64,000 bases of DNA, taken from assembly GCA_008933995.1 (NCBI GenBank), contig WARS01000011.1, forward strand, positions 14,820,016 to 14,884,015, in the 5' to 3' direction. Below, piece by piece: positions 25,425-60,504 of the stretch. Position 1 is the stretch's first letter. Each line of letters begins with the position of its first letter. Origin of the DNA: Datnioides undecimradiatus. Taxonomy: Eukaryota; Chordata; Actinopteri; Lobotiformes; Datnioididae. Below the pieces are notes generated by a model, which was not told the DNA's origin, did not search any database, and worked only from the letters and a program-made list of their open reading frames with translations. The position numbers and the translations under genes were made by a program.

Positions 25425-25660
25425 CAGCAAGACCAAATGCGTAATCAGCATTCTGCTTACACTGTTATGCATCATTAACAATAATCAATTATTATAATAT
25501 ACAGTGATATAATGCTAAGTTGAGTCATTCTGCTGCATAATGAGTACTTTTACCGTTTATGCTTTACTTTGATTTTGCTACTAAGATGTCTCTGCTCTCA
25601 GTTAAGTAAGATCCAGAGTGCAGCATGTTTCTTAAAGTATTACTGATAAAGTATTACTTT
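25425..25660 (-). repeat. Second copy of the same repeat family, inverted
   Basis: On the plus strand CTGCTTACACTGTTATGCAT and CTGCATAATGAGTACTTTTA are the reverse complement of motifs typical of the family seen at 24660-25074. The copy is shorter and diverged. With the forward copy it forms an inverted pair separated by about 350 bp. Confidence 0.5.
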
Positions 25661-26551
25661 TCCCATCCGCTGGACATGAGGGATGGTATGAGGAGTCTAT
25701 TGTTTTTACTTCTAGAGGTGTCTTCAACAGATTAGACAATTAGCAAATGTTTAAACGCTATACGCTGGTGACAGAAACCTGAATTGTTATATGTTTTTCA
25801 GCTCTGATTCAACTACATCTTGTACAGATTGCTTTCCAGACTGTTGTGGTTACCCTGACAAGACAGCACAGACATGTTGTAGAGCAAAGATGGGGCAACA
25901 ATGTGTTATAAAATATCAAATAAATACTAATAAACTCTCAAAGCCAAAGGTGTGCAAAGTTTATCAGACCAATCATCCACAATCCAAACACATTTGATTT
26001 AATATCATAGAAGATAAAGTAAACCATTAAATATTTAGATTTAAAAGCTGAGACTTATTAATGTTTGGCATTTTTACTTAAATCTTTAAGTCAGAATTGC
26101 ATCGTGTGCATTAGTGTGTGTCTGTGCGTGATGATATGTTTCAGTGGATCCTCAATGTGCAACTTCAGAGCGGAAAAGTCGGCGTGCGACAGTTCGAGAT
26201 GGCAAACACGGGGCTCGTTGGGGTTGTGCGTGTGTGTCTGTGTGTGTGGTGTGTTATGGTGTCCCACAGGGCAGCCGAGAGGAGTGCGTTTTCCAGAGGG
26301 GGCAACAGGTGGAATGGAGCAGGGTGACAGTGCGATGAAGGGAGGGCGGAGGGGTGGCGGTGGGGGTAAAAACACACCTGTCAAAGCCTCCTCTGAAGTG
26401 TCTGACAGCCAGAGGAGCTTGGCTTTTTTCCAGGCCTTGGCCCTTTTTTTGTTTTCAAGGCTTTAGGTTCACTATTGTCTCAGACAGATGAATTATACTG
26501 TAATGTGAACTCTAAGGTTGTATTGTTTGCACTGCAGCAGCTTTTGAGTAT

Positions 26552-26553
<2 letters not shown>

Positions 26554-26594
<41 letters not shown>

Positions 26595-26602
26595 TGTGTG
26601 TG
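26554..26602. repeat. TG microsatellite
   Basis: An almost perfect (TG)n run of about 49 bases with one T interruption near the end. It lies in the proposed tead4 5' intron. Confidence 0.9.
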
Positions 26603-28329
26603 CATCTGCATGTGGGGGTTGAAGTGTGGGTGGATGTGACTGGGCCTAGAGGTGGATGTGTTTGTGTGGGTGAATGAGTGGAACAAGTAAGATGGGAGGT
26701 AAAAAAAAAAAAAAAAAAAAAAGTATGAAAAGGTGTGTGAGCAAGCTGGGAAATTTGTGTTTCAACCTTGTGTGTGTTTGTGAGTGTGTGTCTCGAGTTG
26801 CCCTGAGACAGGTCCTCTCCACAGCGGAGGAGTTCTTTTTTTTTTTTTTTTTTTGCTGTGCTCATCCCACATAGCGATCATTCCTCCTCCGCTCGCACGA
26901 GAGAAACGGAATAATGCCTCAGATATGAGCCTTGTAGAACAAAGACTTTCTGCACCCCCCCCCTCCCTTTCCCCTCCTTTTCTACCAACAGTGCTCTGCA
27001 CCCACAGCTCTGTGCAGCGTGTGTGTGTGTGTGACTGTGCTGTCCATTGATTCCAGCCAGTCTGATGGATCTTTTTGTTAGATTATCTGGGGCTGATCTT
27101 ATAGACCCTCTGTCCTCTCTGGATGCCATTAGATAAAGAGTCTGGGGTTTGTGTAATACTGAAAAACATACACAGAGTTTACCATGACGTAATATCCCCT
27201 CACCAAGTTCATTTGACAAACTTGGTACATATTTACACCAGCAGTGCCTGACCACCTGATGTTCATACTTCCTTTTAGCTCTGTTTTGGTCCCCACCACC
27301 TCCTGAGAGGTATATCCAGCTCTGTAGTTGCCCAGTGCTTTTACGTTACTTCATAATGAACATCATTATTCATGGATCACGGTTTGAATTCCAGAGAACA
27401 TGGGGACTCTGACCAACCTATTAAGAAACGTTCTTATATCACCCCTAAAGTGAGTCATAGCCTAGTTTTCTTGCTTGCTTAATACACTTTACTTACCTAC
27501 CTCCAGAGTTTCCTTAATAGATTGTGTCAAGTGTCTATATATGAAAGAAAGCTACTTAGCTAATAAGGTAGTTAGTTTGCCAGTTTCTTATTTTTTAGTT
27601 TTTCTTTTTTTAATGTCCAATTTTTACTTTAAAGTTGAGATGAAATTGAAAATGTTTTTACCATTTTTCATGTTTTATCAAAATCCAATCATGCTTTCAA
27701 CCAACTGGTTGCATCCCTGCATGCCATTCTGTAGTGTTTGTGCATAAAAATTATATAGTGTGCTTTCTCTTATTAGTGTGTGCATGTGTGTGGTGATGGA
27801 AATGTCTGCTCTGTGCATGTTCATATGAACACGAATCTCTGCAAAACACTGTTTTGTGTTTGTGTGTGCGTGTGTGTTGTCCGCAGAGCTTGTGGACTCC
27901 CACTGGTGCAGCCCAGTGGGACTCGGTGCCAGAGAACATGTGCTCCCAGCAAAAACCCAACAAAACAAACCCGTGTGTCTCCACTGTGACTTTCCATGGC
28001 ATAGGCTGATCCTATACTGCTGCCTAATTTTCAGACTGTTTCCTGCTTTTACATTCCCGGCCTGATTAGTGGAGATTGTGACTATTTGAGTACACACACC
28101 CGCACTCGCCCAGATCGAAACACATGCTCAGACATACACAGAGTGCATGAGTGGGAGCAGGAGCTGTAGTCCTCTGGAGCTTCTTATTTAGCACTGCAGA
28201 CAAACACAAACCTACACAAACAATTAGGGGTTTTTTTATTCACTCTTAAATTTTTAGTAATGCACAGTCTGACCTTTACACTTCTTCCTACTGATTGCAC
28301 TTTTCCTTTAAATACCATTCAGACAGAGT

Positions 28330-28475
28330 TCAGACTTTTGTGGTTTGAGTTAAATGCTAATATTATGCTAACATTCTCACAGTAACAAAGCTAATGTGCT
28401 GAGGTTGAGCAGGTTATGTGTCACTTTAGTCACCAACTTGTTTAGCACGTTAGCATGCTTACATTTACTAATTTA
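28330..28475 (+). repeat. Diverged interspersed repeat rich in 'gctaac/agcatg' motifs
   Basis: Motifs such as TTAAATGCTAATATTATGCT, GAGGTTGAGCAGGTTA and TTTAGCACGTTAGCATGCTT, in this order, are typical of a very common percomorph repeat. It is non-coding. Confidence 0.55.
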
Positions 28476-28574
28476 ACTTAACACAAATACAAATGGGGCA
28501 TGGGGCAATGCAGGGCAAAGGTGAACAGAGACTCAGCTACCTGCAGCTTCCTGTGGTGTTTGCCTCTGTGGTTT

Positions 28575-28612
<38 letters not shown>

Positions 28613-29754
28613 GAGTATGCCATTCAGCCTTGCACACGAACCTGCTTTCTGTTAGCATGTTTAAGCATCTGTGGCTCATGAGCGACGTGTGGGCCCCTCT
28701 TTGTTCACGTTTTCCTTTTTCATAATGATGCCTTTGCTGTGTTTGTCTCAGTAGGTGTGTGTGTGTGTTTGTGTGTATGCAGTTGTGTTAAAGGGTGGGG
28801 GTCAGTTGGAGGGTTACGTGGCCCCCTGACCGTAGCACCAGCTGGGGGATTATCCCGTTGAGCGGATCCAAGGAAGAGGGGCCTCACTGGGGTGGATGAG
28901 GGACAGGGCTGGACCAGTGAGGGTGGGAGAAAGAGGTGATGGTGTAGTAGGTGGAGGGAAGCTGTTTTAAGGCATGGCTTAGGTTAATTGACCTCCTAGA
29001 CACTTTGACTGAGGCACAGAGCAGCACACTAATGGTTTATGGCCTCCACAAATCTCACAGTGACCTACAGTGGCCTCGAGCTGGGGTTGCATTTAGTTTA
29101 AAATCAGTTACAAAAACAGTGAAAGTATCAAATTTAATTCATGCTTTCTGATTCATTTCACAACTTTTTTGTTTTATTGTGGTTTTCATAAAACCATTGG
29201 CTCACTCTCAAGCAGCTGTTCGACTCGTGAGCCAGATTAAGGAAGATTAATGGATTGTGCACCAGAAAGATTTTGAACTAATTTGAGTTTTTACATGTGT
29301 GATTTAATTCAGAGAAGTCATGTTCAGATTAGTTTAGATCTACTTTTTATTACTATTTTATTATTATTAAGAATGTCAGTGTTGAAGCCGAGTAGCAACT
29401 TGAGTCCAGAATTTAACATATAGGGAATTAACATTGTGGCTTCTCTAGTTTTTTGTTTTGTTTGTTTGTTTTCAGTGATTTTGTTGTGATGCGTGATCGC
29501 TGGTGTCTCACTTAGTGTCAGTTTCAGAGCAGAAGCTTGGCTGAATTGTTTTTTTGTGCGTAAGCTGTAAAAGCAATCAGTCACTTAAACCTTCACAGTC
29601 TCGCAGGATAAGACCTGTTAACTAGTTGATTATGAGCAATGTCACACCCACTTTGTGGTGTCTAATCTCTGCGTGACACTAGAAGAAAACCAAAATAGTC
29701 AATTACACCAGTTAAAGGAGAATATTTAACAATGGGCTCAATAAAACAATTCAG

Positions 29755-30025
29755 ATTGTTGTCATTATAAATTAATCTGTCAGTTATTTTAAAAAAATAA
29801 TTAATTAGTGATATGGAAAAGCATTTTTCACTTTGAGGTTTTCAGATGCAGTTTTTAGTCAAACCAAGGGCCTAAAACTTGGATATTTAATAGGACTTTC
29901 GCTACAAAAGCCAGCAAATAGTCAGAATTTAGAAGTTACTGATCAATCAACTTTAACAACCAATGAATAATCAAAATACTTTCTGTTTTACTTTTTCTGT
30001 TGATTGACTGATTAAAATCTAGTTT
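29755..30025 (+). repeat. Diverged fish interspersed repeat, 'gattaatcgac' type
   Basis: The copy carries A/T-rich ends with TTAATTAGT- and TGATTGACTGATTAAAA-like motifs, and an internal order (TTTTCACTTTGAGG, CTTGGATATTTAAT, AGAATTTAGAAGTTAC, ATAATCAAAATACTTT) that follows an abundant percomorph repeat. A related copy occurs at 58818-59112. Confidence 0.5.
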
Positions 30026-30484
30026 GATGTTTAAGCTAAACTATTGTCAGTAATCGTTATCCACCAGCAATGTAAGAAGTGTGCATGAAGGTTGAATGAT
30101 CTATTTGTATTACTAATGACACTGAGGGTTTCAGTATACCAACCACTAAACTAATACAAGAACATTTCTGTGGGAAAACACCTTAAATCAAATTATTAAT
30201 CTGCTGCAAATATAATATGATAAGAGCTTAAATCCAAAAATGCCGTTACCTCTTCATCACCTGCTACTCGCTGTGCTCAACATCACCAACACTGGTATCA
30301 CACTTTGCAAACCCCAGCAGTCAAACCCATCACTGAGACTGTGCAGTCTGCGCTGTGAGTGTTTCTGACTGTTGGTGTTTTGTTTGTGTGGGCATGAGTT
30401 TATTTTATCACTGTGTGCTTCTCTGTCTACGTGTGTGTGTGTGTGTGTGTGCGCGCGCTATCTGTGATGTCCAATTTAAGTTTG

Positions 30485-30662
30485 TGTGACTGTGAGGACA
30501 TTGTGGGATGTTGCTCGGTACCTCAGTGGACTGTGTAAAGTGGTTAGACTTTAAGTTTTAAGGTTTAGGCCAGAATTAGGTTAAGGTAAGGGGTTGGGGT
30601 TTATTTGTAATGGATAAGGTTAGGGTCCTCACAAGGATACAAAGCCAAGTGATTATGTGTTT
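30485..30662 (+). repeat. Interspersed repeat with 'ggttaggg ... gtcctcacaa' signature
   Basis: The segment runs from GTGAGGACATTGTGGGATG through GGTTAAGGTAAGGGGTTGGG to GGTTAGGGTCCTCACAAGG. The same layout occurs in a common fish repeat containing degenerate TTAGGG-like units. It is not a telomere repeat. Confidence 0.55.
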
Positions 30663-30915
30663 GTGTTAGAGCGAGACAGAGAGCGACAGAGAGAGAAAGA
30701 GATGGGGATAATGGCTGACTGGCCGGACGCTTCGCAGGAAGTCTTGTGAACATCAGGGGGCTCAGAGGAAGAGCGAGGGGGGCAGCGAACTGGCTGGAGA
30801 GTCTTACTCACTCCCCACAACACACTGACTCACTCACCCCTTCCCAGCCGTAGCTTCACAATTCAGACCCCTGCACTGCCTCCACACGTAACACACTCAT
30901 GTTTGGGATTATATC

Positions 30916-31036
30916 TGACGTAACGGTCACCGCTTTTCTTTCTGTCGCCCTAAATGGACACAGCGGTCTCTCAGTTTCACGGTGGGGCAGGAAAAACGTT
31001 CTGTGACGTACACAAAGCTCCGTTTGTACTGACTCA
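30916..31036 (+). promoter_or_regulatory. Cluster of CRE-like and AP-1 motifs
   Basis: TGACGTAA at 30916-30923, TGACGTAC at 31004-31011 and TGACTCA at 31030-31036 fall within 121 bases, in a stretch with more CpG than its surroundings. It is about 1.4 kb upstream of the first tead4 coding exon. It could be an enhancer or alternative promoter; this is inference from motifs alone. Confidence 0.3.
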
Positions 31037-31904
31037 TGGGTTGGTGAGCTCCTTCTTCACCGTGTCCTACCCTCCGTTCCCATTCTTCTCCAGCGTGTCC
31101 GCAGAAAGGAAGAGGTGGAGGCCGATGTCTGTCTCACACTCTCCGCCCAAATGTATAAGCGCCATGGCGCACATCCTAAACAAAGTGGCGTGTTGAGAAA
31201 ACAGGATGTGAATCTGTTGGTGGACGTTTTGCGAGGCGAACATCTCTGCACTGTCACTCTCACAACATTTGTTTTGATTGATGGTTATTGTAATTTTCCC
31301 TCACTCCCTACAACACACAGACACATTGATTAGAGTCTCAGCGGAGGATCTCCAAGTATAATAAAACAGCCAACTGTGTATACTGATGAAGAAAGGAGCG
31401 ACCTAAAAAGCCTCCTGGCCTTAATATCCTGGCATGATCCTCCTTGGCATGTGTGTCTAAGTGTGTCTGAGGATGGTGATCCCACTTTAATGTGCCTCCT
31501 CATTTGTTGACTTTGGGCCCCCTCCTGCTCCTCCTCACCGTTCCCCTGCTGTTGTCTCGACACTAGGTGCCGTTTTATTTGTTTTCTGTAACCTGATTCA
31601 TGATCTGAGGTGTTCTGTCCAAGTCAGGATTAGCAGCTGTGGGGCTGATATGATCCACCATGCAGCTCACCAGCCGACACAGTGATGTCGCCTAATCTCA
31701 GTGACCTTTTTTTTTTTTTTTTTCCCCCAAAACCTTTAGCGCAGAAAACCATTTCATCGTTTTAATTCAATGTAATGGATTCACTTCTCCACTAGTCTTG
31801 ACCACCTGAGCAATAAGACCCTGTCAAACACCACTGGAGACACAAAGTAGACAGCAGTGCACAGTGTCAGAGGCTTTTGTCAGCTTAATCATAAGGTTAG
31901 GTAA

Positions 31905-32150
31905 AATCTTTTGACTAAATCATCCCAAAAATTAATTAACAATTTTAATAAACAGTTAACTGAAACTTATTTTATTTCCAGCTTCTTCAATGTGACAATC
32001 TCTGATGTATTTAAATGTTGACTCAACAGGTTCAGTCTTGGTTTTGGATGCACAAAACATGCAATTTGTAAATTATGCTGTAGGAAATTTTCTGCTAAAT
32101 CACTGATTATTCAAAAAAATGACTGTTTTGATGATTTTTAGCCATAAAGC
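31905..32150 (-). repeat. Possible inverted copy of the 'gattaatcgac' repeat
   Basis: CAGCTTCTTCAATGTGACAA on the plus strand resembles the reverse complement of the internal part of the repeat family at 29755 and 58818. The flanks are A/T-rich and diverged, so the limits are uncertain. It ends about 300 bp before the tead4 coding-exon acceptor. Confidence 0.35.
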
Positions 32151-32459
32151 GTGCTTGAATGATCGTTACAACCACAAAACGTTCAGCCAGTTGTACACTG
32201 TGTGAAAGTGTTGACGTTCAGTATGTCAGGACAACACATCAGATGATTTTTAGATTGTTACCATTCAAACCATTGCTTGTAAAGGACATTTACAAGGAAA
32301 CTCGTAAATCGGTAAAAAAGAAACTGAAGCAAATCTTTGTGGTCTGATTTCACAACCTGTGAAACTTTTCCTTGATAAATCTGGATTTGGGAAACTTCCT
32401 CCTCCGCATTGATATTGTGATCCTTTTCTTGCTTTCTCAGATTGCTCTACTGCAACCAG

Positions 32460-32498
32460 GCCATCATCATCGTCATCATCATCATCATCATCATCACA
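32460..32498. repeat. CAT trinucleotide repeat in the tead4 5' untranslated exon
   Basis: A CCATCATCATCGTCATCATC-type run continues to 32498 with one CGT interruption. It lies about 115-150 bases before the proposed ACG start, so length variation here would change the leader and not the protein. Confidence 0.85.
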
Positions 32499-32612
32499 CC
32501 TGTGGATTTCATACAGACACTCCCTGCAGCCTCCTCCCTTTCTCCTACCCTCACCTCCCCCAACCCAGACCTTTCACCCCCTGCTCTGTGGTCCCCTTGA
32601 CGTCGTCCCACC

Positions 32613-57545
<24,933 letters not shown>

Positions 57546-58060
57546 CACAGCCACACAGCTGGACCTTTCCTGCTCTAGATCCACTGTAGCGCCTCAGTGA
57601 GCAACAACATTAAACGGACTACGTAAGCTTAAAGCTGACACCATGTGAGTCGGTCAGGAGCCCAGAGAAACACTTGTTTTGTTCGCATGCCCAGGAACAC
57701 TACTACTGCTGAGGGAGAGGTGGATTTTTGGATTGTGGGAGCTTAAACGGGATTTGTGCAGAAAGTGGCAAGAAGAAGAAGAAGAAGAAGAAGGAGAAGA
57801 GGACCATGCTACACCGTGGTCTCTACACCAAAGGAGCCAAACCTAGCCAGCAAAGACCTGCATGAGAAAGTTGTCAATGGTGGTGTTTTTCATCTCATTT
57901 TAATAGTGCTTGTTTTTGATTTAGATTCTTTTACACACATGCATGTGCAGGGGATGTTTGCTACAGAGGAGTTTGGCTTCCTCAGGGTGCCACCTAGTGA
58001 CTTAACTATAAATAACAAATGGGGGGGGGGGGGGAATAAAAGTAGACTGAGAATCCCTTT
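57546..58060 (+). other. tead4: 3' untranslated region of tead4
   Basis: This follows the TGA at 57543-57545. It includes a GAA-type repeat at about 57770-57799 and a CTCF-like word, CCACCTAGTGAC, at 57990-58001. A run of 14 G at 58021-58034 directly abuts AATAAA at 58035-58040, which gives a likely poly(A) site near 58060. A longer 3' UTR cannot be excluded. Confidence 0.55.
58035..58040 (+). terminator. tead4: Poly(A) signal of tead4
   Basis: A canonical AATAAA immediately after a G14 tract, about 490 bases past the stop codon. It is the first AATAAA after the coding region. Confidence 0.55.
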
Positions 58061-58817
58061 TTTGCACATCCATAAAATATCACTGTTTTTGGTGCCAATC
58101 TTTTTGTGTTATTTGAGCATTTGAGTAATTATGTACAGTGCCACGTCATCTCCTCTAAACAGAGTTATGAAGAAAAGAGGCTAAAATGATTTAAAAGAGC
58201 TGTCGTATTCACTTTGTTTGATGTTTAATGTTAAATGTTTCCTGTATTGTCTTACTGTTTTTGATTGAACATGATCTGACTCCAAAAAGGCACATAATAA
58301 CACTGCTAACTTGAACCGGATTTAGTTCTGTAAACAGATTACAGAGGTTGTCTGTGACTGTAACTTGCCCTGAAGTGTCAGATGGAAATACAAGTGTTTC
58401 TTACATAATTTCTTTGTTGCTGAGTTTGTTGTATTCTGTGCAGGGAGCTGCAGTTTGTATGGTTTCTTATATGAATGGGCAGTAATACTACTACCATGTT
58501 AAGGTTATGTGAAGGAGGTTAAAGGTTATTTAATAACTATGGCTAAAAATGTCACACATGACATTTAGAAATATAGTTTGTAGAGAAATATTTCTGGCAG
58601 CAGTTATGAATGCTTCACACAGGTAAAGAAAAAGTAAAATTCACTATATCTGCTTGATTTCTGAGCATGCATTGATGGGTACTATTGTCCCACAATGCAA
58701 TGCACAAAGGAAATGGAGGAGCTGCATACAGGTGCAAAAAATTAAAACTAATTGTGTTTGGCGGTGATGCAGCTCCAGGACGAAACAACAAAAGGTAAGT
58801 AAAAGAGCTGCAACCTA

Positions 58818-59112
58818 GAATTATTTTCAGCGTGTATTAGTCATTATTAGATCATTAGATCATTATTTTGGTTGGTTTTTAGACTTTACAAAGTGAAAAC
58901 CGTCAGTTGAAAGTTACCAGAGCAAGTTCACCCTGGAAAAAAAAACACCTTTAGATTGCTCTTTTGGTCAGAACAGTTAAAACTTTGAAGATATTCAGTT
59001 TACTCCGACATAGAAAGCAAAGAAAAGTATGATTTTTGTTTGGTTACTGCCAAGTGTTATTGACTGATACATTGGTACATTTATTAGTTAATGAACTGAG
59101 CATTTCAGCAGT
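58818..59112 (+). repeat. Fish interspersed repeat, 'gattaatcgac' type, second copy
   Basis: The internal words AAAACTTTGAAGATATTCAG and TTTACTCCGACATAGA, followed by AAGCAAAGAAAA, follow the order of an abundant percomorph repeat, as does the copy at 29755-30025. It is non-coding. Confidence 0.55.
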
Positions 59113-59307
59113 GTAATTTCACTTTTAAACGTTTTTCTTTCTGACGTCACAATATGATGACCCCCCCCCCGCCCATCAATGCACATTATTTTAGTGCTAG
59201 GACAAAAGTGCATTGATATCTTGAATATCTTGAATTTACAACAAACATAGCTCACATTGCGAAGTATCTGTATGTTTGGGACACAGTGAATGTTTAATGG
59301 AGGGGAC

Positions 59308-59326
59308 CATCGCCATCTGGTGGTGT
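59308..59326 (-). promoter_or_regulatory. CTCF-binding-site match, reverse orientation
   Basis: The minus strand reads ACACCACCAGATGGCGATG, with the CCACCAG-AT-GGCG core typical of CTCF. It lies 1.3 kb after the tead4 poly(A) signal and points towards the forward site at 22182-22200. Confidence 0.55.
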
Positions 59327-60504
59327 TCAGACATCATTACACTTTTCTCATCCACATCAGCTTTAGCAAGTTATGATGTAGACCGTAACTTGTAGACTGG
59401 GGTGCATGCTCCTGTGCTCAGGCTGATCATTTGAATTGAGCAGAATACATGAGAACTGCAGTGTTTTTACAGGTCAGCGTCCTGTCAGTGCCCACCAGTG
59501 TCTGCTTCAAACCAAAGAAAAGGTCAAATTTGGAATTAAGTTCCAACTGAGCTACATAGGTTGTTTAAAGGTGATATGAAACAAAGAAATATGACCCTAT
59601 AAATTATCTTTTTCATCATAAAACGAATCTGATGCCAGTTCAATGTGTTTGGATCGGCAGTATAGTACCGTCCTCTCCGTTTGAATTCAGACAACAGTGG
59701 TTTCCTCTTAAGTCCCAGCCCATGCGCCCTGCAATCCATGAGCCCTTTTATCCGAAAAGGTGCTTTCAGCTCCCAGGTGTAAAATGAGAACGTGGCGCTG
59801 TGATGGAGAGACGGGCTCACAAAAGGTGAGAGAAACAGCCTAACAGGTGGAGCAAATCCAAAGCCAGCGAGCAAAAGGCTTATTCTGATAATCCCAATTG
59901 AAAGAATTTAGGCAGATTGCTACAATTATGGCAATCCGCTCTCAGATGTCTGACCTCACTAAAATGATTATTCTGACTGAAAATCTTAAGAACACAACTT
60001 AAAATGCTTTGTTATACCCCAAACACTCCCATATCCATGGGCAGGAGTAATAAACTCCCATAAACATAAATATCTATAAAGACAGAGACTTAAATATGCC
60101 CTGAACACATGTGGTCCTATGTTTTTAAGGTAGAAAATACCTTTTCATAATAATATTAATGGTAACTGAATCATAGTTTTAGTTTTATTGAGTTAGTTGT
60201 TACAGTATTATTTTATATTGTACTTATAGTAACAATATTTAAAAAGTAGCTGGAGCCAGTCTGTGGCTGTGCGTTAATCAGCCTCTGTCTGGCTGCCGTG
60301 GTGCAGCCTGGGCACCTTACGCAAGGCTGGGTCTCCACCTCCTCCAGGTGCGTAGCTGTGACACACCTGGACAGGTACTGGCACCAGTAAAACCAGACCA
60401 CCGGCTCCACTTCACGCCTGTCAACTCCAAGTAATCAGCGTCCCAGATATGTCGGTGCCATGTCGAGGTTGTGATTTAACATGGTCTAATTTACATTACG
60501 CGCA

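Larger units (their letters stand above)
23947..32440 (+). other. Proposed 5' untranslated intron of tead4
   Basis: About 8.5 kb without a recognised exon. It contains simple repeats (TG arrays at 24187-24209, 24401-24421, 26554-26602, 28576-28608 and 30431-30455; an A run at 26701-26722; a T run at 26836-26854) and several interspersed repeats annotated separately. A cluster of CRE-like and AP-1 motifs lies at 30.9-31.0 kb. The window shows no other gene on either strand here. Confidence 0.45.
58061..60504. other. Intergenic spacer between tead4 and mansc4
   Basis: No gene was recognised. The spacer contains a repeat copy at 58818-59112, a C run at 59161-59170 and a reverse-oriented CTCF-like site at 59308-59326. 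A possible further repeat at about 59565-59880 contains a 112-codon minus-strand open frame without family resemblance. The mansc4 promoter is expected in the last few hundred bases; no clear TATA box was seen. Confidence 0.5.

Noticed and set aside
26480-28100. Several open frames over TG/CA arrays
   Set aside because: They encode only His-Thr or Val-Cys dipeptide repeats from microsatellites and have no independent support.
30485-30662. Telomere-like repeat (GGTTAGGG words)
   Set aside because: The units are irregular and embedded in a layout typical of an interspersed fish repeat, not a tandem (TTAGGG)n array.
59536-59874. 112-codon minus-strand open frame between tead4 and mansc4
   Set aside because: It resembles no known protein and lies in DNA that looks like a diverged interspersed repeat.
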